64,000 bases of DNA from Spirosoma taeanense (GTDB taxonomy: Bacteria; Bacteroidota; Bacteroidia; Cytophagales; Spirosomataceae): positions 2,604,001 to 2,668,000 of the forward strand of contig NZ_CP053435.1 in the NCBI RefSeq assembly GCF_013127955.1, given 5' to 3'. Positions 33,874 to 41,954 of this stretch are shown piece by piece (position 1 is the stretch's first letter; each line of letters opens with the position of its first letter). Under the pieces are notes generated by a model. The model was not told the origin of the DNA. It ran no database searches and saw only the letters and a program-made list of their open reading frames with translations. The translations under genes were made by a program, and so were the position numbers.

Positions 33874-33914
33874 GTGCCGAGGGCATTATGGCTTCAAGCT
33901 CGCATTATCAGGCT

Positions 33915-33947
33915 GTGCGCACTAGCACCGATTGTGCGATTTCGCAC
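33915..33947. promoter_or_regulatory. Two tandem GTGC-N6-GCAC sites, probable activator (UAS) sites
   Basis: Site 1 is GTGCGCACTAGCAC (33915-33928). Site 2 is GTGCGATTTCGCAC (33934-33947), a perfect 6-2-6 palindrome. Both are 14 nt with identical half-sites and centres 19 nt apart, about two helical turns. They lie 54-86 nt upstream of the sigma-54-like element, the usual place for NtrC-type enhancer binding. Confidence 0.65.
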
Positions 33948-34000
33948 GAGTATAAAATTTATATTTTATATAAACTACTGGTAGTGAGTTGATTATTTCC

Positions 34001-34015
34001 TGGCACGTCGTTTGG
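34001..34015 (+). promoter_or_regulatory. Sigma-54-like (-24/-12) promoter of the efflux-signalling operon
   Basis: TGGCACGTCGTTTGG matches the consensus TGGCAC-N5-TTGC with G in place of the final C, and keeps the GG-N10-G spacing. The expected start of transcription is near 34026, 18 nt before the ATG at 34044. The operon's own NtrC-type regulator gene supports the call. Confidence 0.65.
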
Positions 34016-34043
34016 CTTATTTGTATGCGAACGAACCAATGCC

Positions 34044-35300
34044 ATGGACCGAGAATTAGCCCCAGAACTAATTTCCCAAACCCGCCGAAAAAGCTGGCTG
34101 ATTGGCGTAGCCGTGGCGGCAGGCCTGCTCGCTGCCATCATCGGGCTGCAGTCGCTGCTGCAAACGTCGGTCGAAGCCACTCGAATCCGGACGGCGATGG
34201 CGCAGGTGGGCCCCGTTGAAAACACGCTCAACGCAACCGGCGAAGTGGTCCCGGCCTTCGAGCAGATCATCGCCAGTCCGATTCGGGCCAGCATCCGGCG
34301 GGTGCTGCTCACCCCCGGCACGCGTGTACGGCCCGGTCAGGCGATCCTCGAGCTGGACAAATCCATGACGCAGATCGAATACGAGCGGATGCAGGACAAA
34401 CTGGCCCTGAAACGGAACGGTGTCGATCAACTGCGAATGAAGCTGGACAAGGACTTCTATGATGCCGACATCAAAGACAAAATCAAATCTCTTAACATCA
34501 ATCGGCTGCGGGCGGTACTGAACGATACCCGTCGGTTGCAGCGGGTAGGGGGGAGCACGCAGGAGGACGTAACGAAGGCGGAGAACGACCTGAAAATTGC
34601 TGAGCTCGAGAAACAGCAGCTTGAAAACGATCTGTCCTACAACCGTCAGTCGATGGGGGCGAGTCTGCGGGAGTCGGCCCTGCAGGCCCAGATCGAAGAA
34701 AAGAACGTACACGAACTGGCGCAGAAGTTACGTCAGGCCGATATTATTGCTGACCGGCCGGGGGTGCTGACCTGGGTCAACGAGCACATTGGCACGGCCG
34801 TTAATGAAGGCGAAATACTGGCCCGGCTGGCCGATCTGGGCAGTTTTCGGGTCGAAGCCTCCTGCTCCGATATCTATGCCGAGCAGGTGAAAACGGGCCT
34901 GCCGGTCATTGTTAAAGTAAACGAGACAGCCCTGCGCGGACTGATTACGCAGGTGAAGCCGGCGGTTCAGAATGGCGTAGTGCAGTTTGCCGTGCAACTG
35001 GACGACAATCATCATTCGTCGTTACGTCCTAATCAGAAAGTCGAAGTATTCATCGTTACGAACCGCGTAGCGCGGGCCGTGCGGGTTGCCAATGGACCAG
35101 CGTTTAAGGGCAAGCGGAAGCAGTTTGTGTTCGTCATGACAGGCGAAAATCAGGCCAGTCGGCGGGAAGTCGAACTGGGTCTGTCGAACTTCGACTGGGT
35201 GGAAATCAAAAGTGGGGTGCAGGTAGGCGACCGGGTCATTCTGACCGATCTGAGCGAGTACGAACATTTGAATCAGCTCACCATCGACCCGAAACCCTGA
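34044..35300 (+). CDS. HlyD/RND-type membrane fusion (adaptor) protein
   Basis: A 418-residue periplasmic adaptor anchored by one N-terminal helix (SWLIGVAVAAGLLAAIIGLQ). The lipoyl half-motif around SPIRASIRRVLLTPGTRVRP is followed by a long coiled-coil hairpin (about residues 115-235), the returning lipoyl half (IIADRPGVLTWVNEHIGTAV) and beta-barrel domains. It links the inner-membrane permeases with the outer-membrane channel encoded by the next gene. It is the first gene of the operon, preceded by the sigma-54-like promoter. The exported substrate is unknown. The TolC gene begins 2 nt after its stop. Confidence 0.9.
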   Translation: MDRELAPELISQTRRKSWLIGVAVAAGLLAAIIGLQSLLQTSVEATRIRTAMAQVGPVENTLNATGEVVPAFEQIIASPIRASIRRVLLTPGTRVRPGQAILELDKSMTQIEYERMQDKLALKRNGVDQLRMKLDKDFYDADIKDKIKSLNINRLRAVLNDTRRLQRVGGSTQEDVTKAENDLKIAELEKQQLENDLSYNRQSMGASLRESALQAQIEEKNVHELAQKLRQADIIADRPGVLTWVNEHIGTAVNEGEILARLADLGSFRVEASCSDIYAEQVKTGLPVIVKVNETALRGLITQVKPAVQNGVVQFAVQLDDNHHSSLRPNQKVEVFIVTNRVARAVRVANGPAFKGKRKQFVFVMTGENQASRREVELGLSNFDWVEIKSGVQVGDRVILTDLSEYEHLNQLTIDPKP

Positions 35301-35302
35301 CC

Positions 35303-36748
35303 ATGAGAACAACCTTATACTGGCTTTTCTGGCTAACGCTCATCGGGTACAAAACAGCGGCCCAGTCCCAGAGGCTTACCCTCGACGAAGTGGTGCAACT
35401 GGCGCGGGAGCAGTCGATTGCGGGAAAGCAGGCGGCTACGCTCCGGAAAACAAACTACTGGAAATACCGCACGTTTCTGGCCGATTTTAAACCGCAACTA
35501 AGTCTGGAAGGGTCGCTGCCCAGTTTCACCCGGTCGTTCGTGCAGGTCATCCAGCCCGACGGAACCATCGCCTTTCAGCCGGTATCGAACAATAATTCCG
35601 TGCTGAGTCTGTCGCTGAGCCAGAATATTCCCCTAACGGGCGGCTCGATTTACGTGCAGCAGCAGCTTCAGCGCTTCGACAATTTCCTGAACCGCAGTAC
35701 GCTGTACAACGGCATTCCCTTCGCTGTGGGCTTGAGCCAGCCGCTGTTTCGGTTCAACCAGATGAAGTGGGATCGGCGGACCGAGCCGCTGCGGTATGCC
35801 GAAAGCAACCAGCAGTACATCGAAACGATGGAGCAGGTTGCACTGGACGCGACGAGCTTGTATTTTGACCTGTTGGTGGCGCAGGTGAACCTGCAGATTG
35901 CCGAAACCAACCGGGTAAATAACGATACGCTGTATAAAATTGCCGAGCACAAGCTGGAGCTGGGCAAAATCTCGCGGAATGATCTGCTCCAATTGCAGCT
36001 GAGTGTGCTGAATGCGCAGAAAGATCTGACTTCGGCGCGGCAAACGGCGGAAGTGTCCTCGCTGAAATTAAAATCTTACGTCGGCTCGCGGGATAACAAC
36101 CGGTTGGAACTGGCCGTGCCGACCCAGCTCAGCCTGTTTGGCATCGATATTAACCAGGCGCTGGCCGAAGCCTTCGCCAATCGGTCCGACGCCATTGCCT
36201 TCCAGCGTAGACAGCTCGAAGCCGACCGCGACGTAGAAAAGGCCCGGAAAGAAAACGGTCTCAACGCTATGCTCAACGCCGATTTTGGCCTGTCGAACCG
36301 GGGTGTCCGGCCCAGCGATGTATACGTGCGACCGCAGGATCGGGAGTTCGTCGAAATCCGGTTTACCATTCCGGTCATGACTTGGGGACGGGCGCAGGCC
36401 CGCACCGAAACGGCTTATGCAAATCAGCAACTGGCCGTGCAGACGGTTGAGCAGGCCAAACGGAATTTCGAACAGCAGATTTATACGCAGGTGACGCTCA
36501 TTCAGATGCTGCGCCAGCAGGTAAAGCTAACCGCCGAAGCCGATCAGATCGCTCAGAATCGCTACCAGATTGCCCAAGAGCGCTTCAAACTCAGCGACCT
36601 GAGCGTAACGGATCTGGGCATTGCTACCCAGGATAAGGACCGCGCCCGGCGCGATGCCATCCTCGCCCTGCGGGACTACTGGCAGGCTTATTACACGCTG
36701 CGTCTGCTCACCTTATATGATTTTGAAACAAACCAGAAACTTAAATAG
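35303..36748 (+). CDS. TolC-family outer-membrane efflux protein
   Basis: The 481-residue protein has a signal peptide (MRTTLYWLFWLTLIGYKTAA, cleaved before QS) and the two long helical repeats of the TolC fold. LTLDEVVQLAREQS opens the mature part; LYFDLLVAQVNLQIAETNRV, and later YQIAQERFKLSDLSVTDLGI, are the equatorial helix pairs. Trimers form a channel across the outer membrane and periplasm. The gene lies 2 nt downstream of the adaptor gene and 82 nt upstream of the ABC ATPase gene, so it is the exit duct of this transporter. Confidence 0.92.
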   Translation: MRTTLYWLFWLTLIGYKTAAQSQRLTLDEVVQLAREQSIAGKQAATLRKTNYWKYRTFLADFKPQLSLEGSLPSFTRSFVQVIQPDGTIAFQPVSNNNSVLSLSLSQNIPLTGGSIYVQQQLQRFDNFLNRSTLYNGIPFAVGLSQPLFRFNQMKWDRRTEPLRYAESNQQYIETMEQVALDATSLYFDLLVAQVNLQIAETNRVNNDTLYKIAEHKLELGKISRNDLLQLQLSVLNAQKDLTSARQTAEVSSLKLKSYVGSRDNNRLELAVPTQLSLFGIDINQALAEAFANRSDAIAFQRRQLEADRDVEKARKENGLNAMLNADFGLSNRGVRPSDVYVRPQDREFVEIRFTIPVMTWGRAQARTETAYANQQLAVQTVEQAKRNFEQQIYTQVTLIQMLRQQVKLTAEADQIAQNRYQIAQERFKLSDLSVTDLGIATQDKDRARRDAILALRDYWQAYYTLRLLTLYDFETNQKLK

Positions 36749-36830
36749 AATAGGGCACAGGGCAGGTGCAAGGGGTAAATAGATACTCTGAGCCCTCTGC
36801 TCCAGGCCCTCTGCCCCAAGCCAGATAACC

Positions 36831-37550
36831 ATGATCACGCTTAAGAACATCGAAAAAGTTTACCGCACCAGCAGCATCGAAACGCTGGCGCTGACCCGCC
36901 TTAACCTGCATATCCAGGCAGGCGAGTTTATCTCCATCATGGGGCCAAGCGGCTGCGGCAAGTCCACACTGCTGAACCTGATGGGTCTGCTCGACGCACC
37001 CAGCCAGGGACAGGTCGAGATTAGTGGCCAGGCCGTTACGCAGTATCGCGACAAAGAGTTGGCCCGGCTCCGCAACCAGCGGATCGGGTTCATCTTTCAG
37101 AGCTTCCATCTGATCAATGATTTGTCGGTGCTCGATAATGTGGAGATTCCGCTGCTCTACCGGAAAGGTGACGCCACTGGAGCTTCGCGCCGACAACTGG
37201 CGGGTGAAGCCCTGGAACGGGTGGGACTCAGCAACCGCATGAAGCACTTCCCGAGCCAGTTGTCGGGTGGGCAGAAGCAGCGGGTGGCCATCGCCCGGGC
37301 CATCGTCGGTCGGCCCGACATTATCCTGGCCGATGAGCCGACGGGTAACCTCGACAGCGCAATGGGTACTGAGATCATGAACATTCTTCAACAGCTGAAG
37401 GCCGACGGCAGCACGATTGTGATGGTGACGCACGACGAAACAATGGCCAAAAGGACGCAACGACTGGTTCGGCTGTTCGACGGGGCGGTTGTGGGCGACA
37501 GTGTGCTGGGAAGCGAGGGTAAAAAAGTAATGATGGATGATGAACGATAA
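36831..37550 (+). CDS. ABC transporter ATP-binding protein (MacB/LolD type)
   Basis: A 239-residue ATPase. Walker [10 protein letters not shown], the Q-loop in [12 protein letters not shown], the signature [14 protein letters not shown], Walker [14 protein letters not shown] and the switch His in VMVTHDE are all present. The family is the one that powers FtsX-fold permeases by mechanotransmission rather than classical substrate passage. Its partners are the two permease genes downstream. The ATG at 36831 gives the standard [11 protein letters not shown]-terminus. The gap before it (36749-36830) contains a GGG/CCC-rich repeat related to the ones around the four-helix-bundle gene. Confidence 0.95.
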   Translation: MITLKNIEKVYRTSSIETLALTRLNLHIQAGEFISIMGPSGCGKSTLLNLMGLLDAPSQGQVEISGQAVTQYRDKELARLRNQRIGFIFQSFHLINDLSVLDNVEIPLLYRKGDATGASRRQLAGEALERVGLSNRMKHFPSQLSGGQKQRVAIARAIVGRPDIILADEPTGNLDSAMGTEIMNILQQLKADGSTIVMVTHDETMAKRTQRLVRLFDGAVVGDSVLGSEGKKVMMDDER

Positions 37551-37630
37551 ATGCGAATTACTCTCAGTAAATCCAAAGCCACACGTTAAGTTATTTAGCT
37601 ACTATCATTCATCATTGATCTCCAAGTCCT

Positions 37631-38881
37631 ATGCTCACAAACTATATAAAAATTGCCTGGAAGGTGTTGCTCCGGCATCCGTTCTACACGTTCATAACGC
37701 TCTTCGGCATCAGCCTGACGCTGACAGTCCTGATGGTGCTGACCTCCTTTCTGGATCATCTGTTCGGGAGCCATTACCCCGAAACCCGGCGCAATCGGAC
37801 GCTGTATATCCAGCACCTGCTTCAGATGGATTCGACCCGGAGTTCCCGGCAGGCGGGGCCGATGAGCTTCCGGTTTCTGACCGACTACGCTAAATCAATG
37901 AAGACGCCGGAACGGGTAACTATCTGTTCGTTTTTCAATAGCTCGAATGCCTACGTCGGTTCGCACAAGATCAAGCTTAACACCAAGTTCACCGATGCTG
38001 AATTCTGGCGGGTGACTGAATTTGAGTTTCTGGAAGGCAAACCCTACAACGAGCAGAATATTGCCAACAGTGATAACGTAGCGGTCATTACCGACGACTT
38101 TAAACGGCAGTATTTTGAAAACACCGACGAATCAGTCATTGGTAAGGATGTTGAAATCGAGAATATTCATTACCGGGTAATCGGGGTCGTGCGGGGGAGT
38201 TCCTACACCCGGTTGTTTACCTACGCGGACGTGTATTTTCCCTACACGGTTCCCAAAAGCAACTATCAGGATCCGGGTATGCGGGGGAATTACGTAGCCA
38301 TGGTGCTGGCTAAAGATAAAGCTGATCTGAAGCCGATTCAGGATGAGTTTCAAAGCAACATCGGTCGGATTCCGCTGCCCGGTGTTCAGAATGGGTTTAA
38401 GTATGCCGTGCTGGAAGTGAAAAGCGAGCCTTACGTAGAGAATTTTCTGAGCATGATTCTGGGTGGGGGACCGGGCCTGAAAACCATATTCTTCGGCGTC
38501 ATTGCCTTCATCATGTTCATGCTGATGGGCTTACCGGCGATCAATCTGGTAAACGTAAACGTCAGCCGGATCATGGAACGGGCTTCCGAAATCGGCATCC
38601 GGAAAGCCTTCGGGGCGCCCGTGCGTACGTTGCTCTGGCAGTTCATCGTCGAGAATATATTCATCACCTTCATTGGCGGAGCAATTGCCCTGGTGCTGAC
38701 GCTGATCATTATTCAACTGATCAACCGCAGCGGCTGGATCGCCTACGCCGACCTGACCATCAACTTCAGCGTGTTTCTGGTCAGCATTCTGGTGTGTCTG
38801 GTTTTCGGGTTGCTATCCGGCGTGGCCCCAGCCTTACGGATGTCGAAACTGAACATTGCCGACGCGTTAAAAGCTAATTAG
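37631..38881 (+). CDS. FtsX-type ABC permease, first of a pair
   Basis: A 416-residue membrane protein. The N-terminus (NYIKIAWKVLLRHPFYTFIT) leads into membrane helix 1, then a periplasmic MacB-like domain (residues about 50-280). Three helices follow near IFFGVIAFIMFMLMGLPAIN, NIFITFIGGAIALVLTLIII and VFLVSILVCLVFGLLSGVAP. The loop SEIGIRKAFGAP is the coupling helix that touches the ATPase. It very likely forms a heterodimer with the next permease, using the ATPase of 36831-37550, the adaptor and TolC. The substrate is unknown. Confidence 0.9.
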   Translation: MLTNYIKIAWKVLLRHPFYTFITLFGISLTLTVLMVLTSFLDHLFGSHYPETRRNRTLYIQHLLQMDSTRSSRQAGPMSFRFLTDYAKSMKTPERVTICSFFNSSNAYVGSHKIKLNTKFTDAEFWRVTEFEFLEGKPYNEQNIANSDNVAVITDDFKRQYFENTDESVIGKDVEIENIHYRVIGVVRGSSYTRLFTYADVYFPYTVPKSNYQDPGMRGNYVAMVLAKDKADLKPIQDEFQSNIGRIPLPGVQNGFKYAVLEVKSEPYVENFLSMILGGGPGLKTIFFGVIAFIMFMLMGLPAINLVNVNVSRIMERASEIGIRKAFGAPVRTLLWQFIVENIFITFIGGAIALVLTLIIIQLINRSGWIAYADLTINFSVFLVSILVCLVFGLLSGVAPALRMSKLNIADALKAN

Positions 38882-38884
38882 TGG

Positions 38885-38958
38885 ATAAGCGATTGAGTGA
38901 ATAAATTCTTCAGCCAATCGCTCATTCGCCCTTTCATGCATTCGCTCTTTCACTCTTT
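38885..38958. repeat. Low-complexity CATTCGCTCTTTCACTC-type spacer repeat
   Basis: The spacer between the permease genes is made of variants of CGCTCATTCGCCCTTTC and CATTCGCTCTTTCACTCTTT. GCGATTG and CAATCGC (38889-38895, 38915-38921) form a short stem. The same words recur at 60729-60836 in this window. Confidence 0.6.
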
Positions 38959-38963
38959 ACGCC

Positions 38964-40118
38964 ATGATACGTCATCTTTTTAAATTAATCTGGAACAAGA
39001 AAAAGGCCCACGCTTTGCTGATGGTGGAGATCTGGGCGTCGTTTATGGTGCTCTTCGGCCTGACAACGCTGATTGTGGTCAACGTCAGAAATTATAGCCA
39101 GCCCCTCGGTTTTGCCTATCAGAACGTATGGGCCATTGAGCTGAACAACAACCAGGATACGATGGCGGTTGCCGAAAAAGCGAAGGCAATCTTCCAGCGG
39201 CTTAAGTCCTATTCCGACGTGGAGTCGGTGTCGCGGATGAGCAACAACTTCCCGTTCTCGGCCAATACCATGAACAACATGGTGGAGCACAACAAAGCGC
39301 GTACGCTGGCCCATCAGTACGTGACCGATGAGAATTTTGCCCGGACGCTGGCCATGCCCGTTCTTGAAGGGAGCTGGTATCGCCGGGCCGACCGGGTGGG
39401 AAAATACAAGCCGGTTGTCATCAATCAGAAAGCCCGGGAAGAGTTGTTCGGGGACGAAAATCCGCTGGGTGGAATCATCAGTGATAACTTCAAGGTTACG
39501 GGGGTAGTCGGAAATTTCAAGGCTAAAGGCGAGTTTATGGCTAACCAGCCCGCCATGTTCGAACTTCTGGATGAAGATTCTTCGTGGGACAAAACGATGC
39601 TGGTTCGCGTAAAACCCGGCACCGACGCCATCTTCGAGGCCCGGCTGGTCAAAGACATCACATCCATGGCGAACGGATGGAGCGTGGAAGTTGACCACCT
39701 GACCGATTCCCGTCAGAATCAGCATAACCTGACGCTGGTGCCGGTAATCATTTTTCTGATCATCAGCAGCTTTCTGCTGATCAACGTCGGTCTGGGTTTA
39801 TTTGGGGTGCTGAACCTGAGCATTGCCCGGCGACGGGGCGAAATTGGTCTGCGTCGGGCGTTGGGCGCTACCGGCAACGGCATCTCGACGCAGTTCATCG
39901 GCGAAATCTGGGTGCTGGCCACCTTCGGGCTGCTGATTGGGCTGCTGTTTGCCATGCAGTTTCCGCTGCTGAACGTGTTTGATCTGGAAGCGGGCGTCTA
40001 CCTGACCGCCATCGTCATGTCGGTTATCGTCATCTACGTCATCGTTACGTTATGCGCCCTGTTCCCCAGCCGGCAAGCCGCCCAGATCCAACCCGCCGTG
40101 GCCCTCCATGAGGAGTAG
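38964..40118 (+). CDS. FtsX-type ABC permease, second of a pair
   Basis: The 384-residue protein has the same layout as its neighbour: IRHLFKLIWNKKKAHALLMV, helix 1, and a periplasmic domain (about residues 45-250). Helices follow near LVPVIIFLIISSFLLINVGL, IWVLATFGLLIGLLFAMQFP and LTAIVMSVIVIYVIVTLCAL. The coupling loop is RRGEIGLRRALGATGN. The two permeases are diverged paralogues and probably pair as a heterodimer. The four-helix-bundle gene follows after about 58 nt. Confidence 0.9.
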   Translation: MIRHLFKLIWNKKKAHALLMVEIWASFMVLFGLTTLIVVNVRNYSQPLGFAYQNVWAIELNNNQDTMAVAEKAKAIFQRLKSYSDVESVSRMSNNFPFSANTMNNMVEHNKARTLAHQYVTDENFARTLAMPVLEGSWYRRADRVGKYKPVVINQKAREELFGDENPLGGIISDNFKVTGVVGNFKAKGEFMANQPAMFELLDEDSSWDKTMLVRVKPGTDAIFEARLVKDITSMANGWSVEVDHLTDSRQNQHNLTLVPVIIFLIISSFLLINVGLGLFGVLNLSIARRRGEIGLRRALGATGNGISTQFIGEIWVLATFGLLIGLLFAMQFPLLNVFDLEAGVYLTAIVMSVIVIYVIVTLCALFPSRQAAQIQPAVALHEE

Positions 40119-40176
40119 GGGCATGGGGTAAGAGGTAAAGTCGTATTTTGGCGGCTTAACCGTAATTGTGCGAAAA

Positions 40177-40545
40177 ATGAAAAGAAGCTTCCGGTTTGAA
40201 AGCCTTGAGGTTTGGCAGATCAGCATTGAACTAGGCGATCAATTGTTCGATATCGCTGACAATCTGGAGCAGATGAAACGTTACCGATTTGCCGAGCAAC
40301 TTCGTGGAGCTGGAATGAGTATCTCCAACAATATTGCCGAAGGTTCCGAGTCAGTTTCGAAGAAAGAATTTTATCAGTTTTTGAATTTTGCCCGGCGATC
40401 CTGTTTTGAATGCGCAAATATTCTAATTGTCGTGCAGCGGAGAGGATATGTTTCTGAGGAAACAAAACAGCGACTTTTTGCTAGTCTGGATGAACTTAGC
40501 CGTAAGATCTCCAGCTTTCAGAAGGTTCTCTGTCCCGCCGATTAA
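40177..40545 (+). CDS. Four-helix-bundle protein (23S rRNA intervening-sequence family)
   Basis: About 122 residues, all helical. FRFESLEVWQISIELGDQLF, followed by AEQLRGAGMSISNNIAEGSE, is the diagnostic pattern of the family first found in 23S rRNA intervening sequences and widespread in Bacteroidota. Members assemble as small pentameric bundles. Their role is unclear. The likely start is ATG 40177; an in-frame GTG at 40168 overlaps a near-promoter TAATTGTG (one mismatch to TAnnTTTG). The gene interrupts the efflux operon and is bordered on both sides by related GGG/CCC-rich repeats, so it looks like a later insertion. Confidence 0.9.
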   Translation: MKRSFRFESLEVWQISIELGDQLFDIADNLEQMKRYRFAEQLRGAGMSISNNIAEGSESVSKKEFYQFLNFARRSCFECANILIVVQRRGYVSEETKQRLFASLDELSRKISSFQKVLCPAD

Positions 40546-40577
40546 CCCTAAGCTCGCTGCCCCAAGCCCTTTGCCCA

Positions 40578-41954
40578 ATGCTGCTCATTATTGACGACGA
40601 CGTTGCGATTCAAACCTCACTTTCGCTGCTGTTCCGGCGGGAAGGCTTCGCCGTGCGCGTAGCCGACGGACCGTTTGAAACCCGCGAGGTGCTGGATGAA
40701 GAAACGCCGGAGTTGATTCTGCTCGACATGAACTTCTCGGTAGATACGTCGGGCGACGATGGATTACGGCTGCTCCGTCAAATCCGTGAGCGGCTGCCGC
40801 AGGTGCCGGTGGTTCTCATTACCGGCTGGGGCAGCATTGATCTTGCCGTCGAGGGCATGAAGGCCGGAGCCCGGGACTTTATTACCAAACCCTGGCAAAA
40901 CGACCACCTGGTTCAGTCGGTGCGGACGGCACTGAAGCTGGCTGGTTCCGAACCTGCCTCTGCCAGTCGGCGGCAGCTGGATAGTCAGTTTCAGTTTGAC
41001 AACATCGTGGGGGATGACCCTAACCTGCTCGATGTGTTAACCACCGTCGGGCGTGTGGCCCCAACAGATGCGCCGGTCCTGATTACGGGCGAAAGCGGTA
41101 CGGGCAAGGAGCTCGTCGCCGAAGCCATCCACCAGAACAGTCGGCGCAAACGTCATCCGTTTGTTAAGGTTAACCTCGGGGGTATTTCCAGTACTTTGTT
41201 TGAGAGCGAACTGTTTGGCCACGTACGGGGTGCGTTCACCGACGCCAAAGCCGACCGTGTGGGTCGGTTTGAACTGGCTAACCGGGGCAGCATCTTTCTG
41301 GATGAAATTGGTGACCTCGACCCGGCCTCGCAGGTTAAACTCCTGCGCGTGCTGCAGGACCGCACCTTCGAGCCGCTCGGCAGCAGCAAGAGCCGCACGG
41401 TTGACGTCCGGGTGATCTGCGCTACGAACCGGAACCTGGAAGAAATGGTGAGCCGGGGCCAGTTTCGGGAAGATTTGTTTTATCGGATCAACCTGATTAC
41501 GGTCCGGCTCCCGGCATTACGCGAACGCCCCGGCGATATACCGGCCCTGGTCAACTACTTTGTCAGCAACCTTCGGACCATCTACGCCCGGCCCGATCTG
41601 CGCGTCAGCCGGGAGGCCATGAACTGGCTCAAAACCCTGTCCTTACCGGGCAACATCCGGCAACTAAAAAACCTGGTCGAACGGACTGTCCTGCTGGCTC
41701 CTGGCAACGAACTGACCATTGCCGACTTCGAGAGGAACCGAACCGGATTGACGGACCGTCCCGTCCCCGCGACCGACACGTTGCCGGCGGTTGGGAGCAT
41801 GACGCTCGAAGAAATCGAACACCAGATGATCGTTCGGGCCATGGCCTATCATAATAATCGGGTCGCCCGGGTGGCGCGGGCACTGGGTATTACCCGTTTT
41901 GCCTTGTACCGGCGTTTAGAGAAATTTGGCATTCCCTATACCGCCGAGGAATGA
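40578..41954 (+). CDS. NtrC-family sigma-54-dependent response regulator
   Basis: A 458-residue protein in three parts. The receiver domain (1-120) has phospho-acceptor Asp50 in LILLDMNFS, acidic IIDDD and Lys104 in FITKPW. The AAA+ domain (about 140-375) has Walker A GESGTGKE at 171-178, the sigma-54 contact loop GAFTDA at 218-223 (usual form GAFTGA), Walker B IFLDEIGD and the arginine-finger region FREDLFYRINLI. A C-terminal Fis-type helix-turn-helix (EEIEHQMIVRAMAYHNNRVA onward) completes it. When phosphorylated it should activate sigma-54 promoters, likely its own operon's at 34001-34015 through the two upstream palindromes. Its stop overlaps the kinase start (ATGA). Confidence 0.95.
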   Translation: MLLIIDDDVAIQTSLSLLFRREGFAVRVADGPFETREVLDEETPELILLDMNFSVDTSGDDGLRLLRQIRERLPQVPVVLITGWGSIDLAVEGMKAGARDFITKPWQNDHLVQSVRTALKLAGSEPASASRRQLDSQFQFDNIVGDDPNLLDVLTTVGRVAPTDAPVLITGESGTGKELVAEAIHQNSRRKRHPFVKVNLGGISSTLFESELFGHVRGAFTDAKADRVGRFELANRGSIFLDEIGDLDPASQVKLLRVLQDRTFEPLGSSKSRTVDVRVICATNRNLEEMVSRGQFREDLFYRINLITVRLPALRERPGDIPALVNYFVSNLRTIYARPDLRVSREAMNWLKTLSLPGNIRQLKNLVERTVLLAPGNELTIADFERNRTGLTDRPVPATDTLPAVGSMTLEEIEHQMIVRAMAYHNNRVARVARALGITRFALYRRLEKFGIPYTAEE

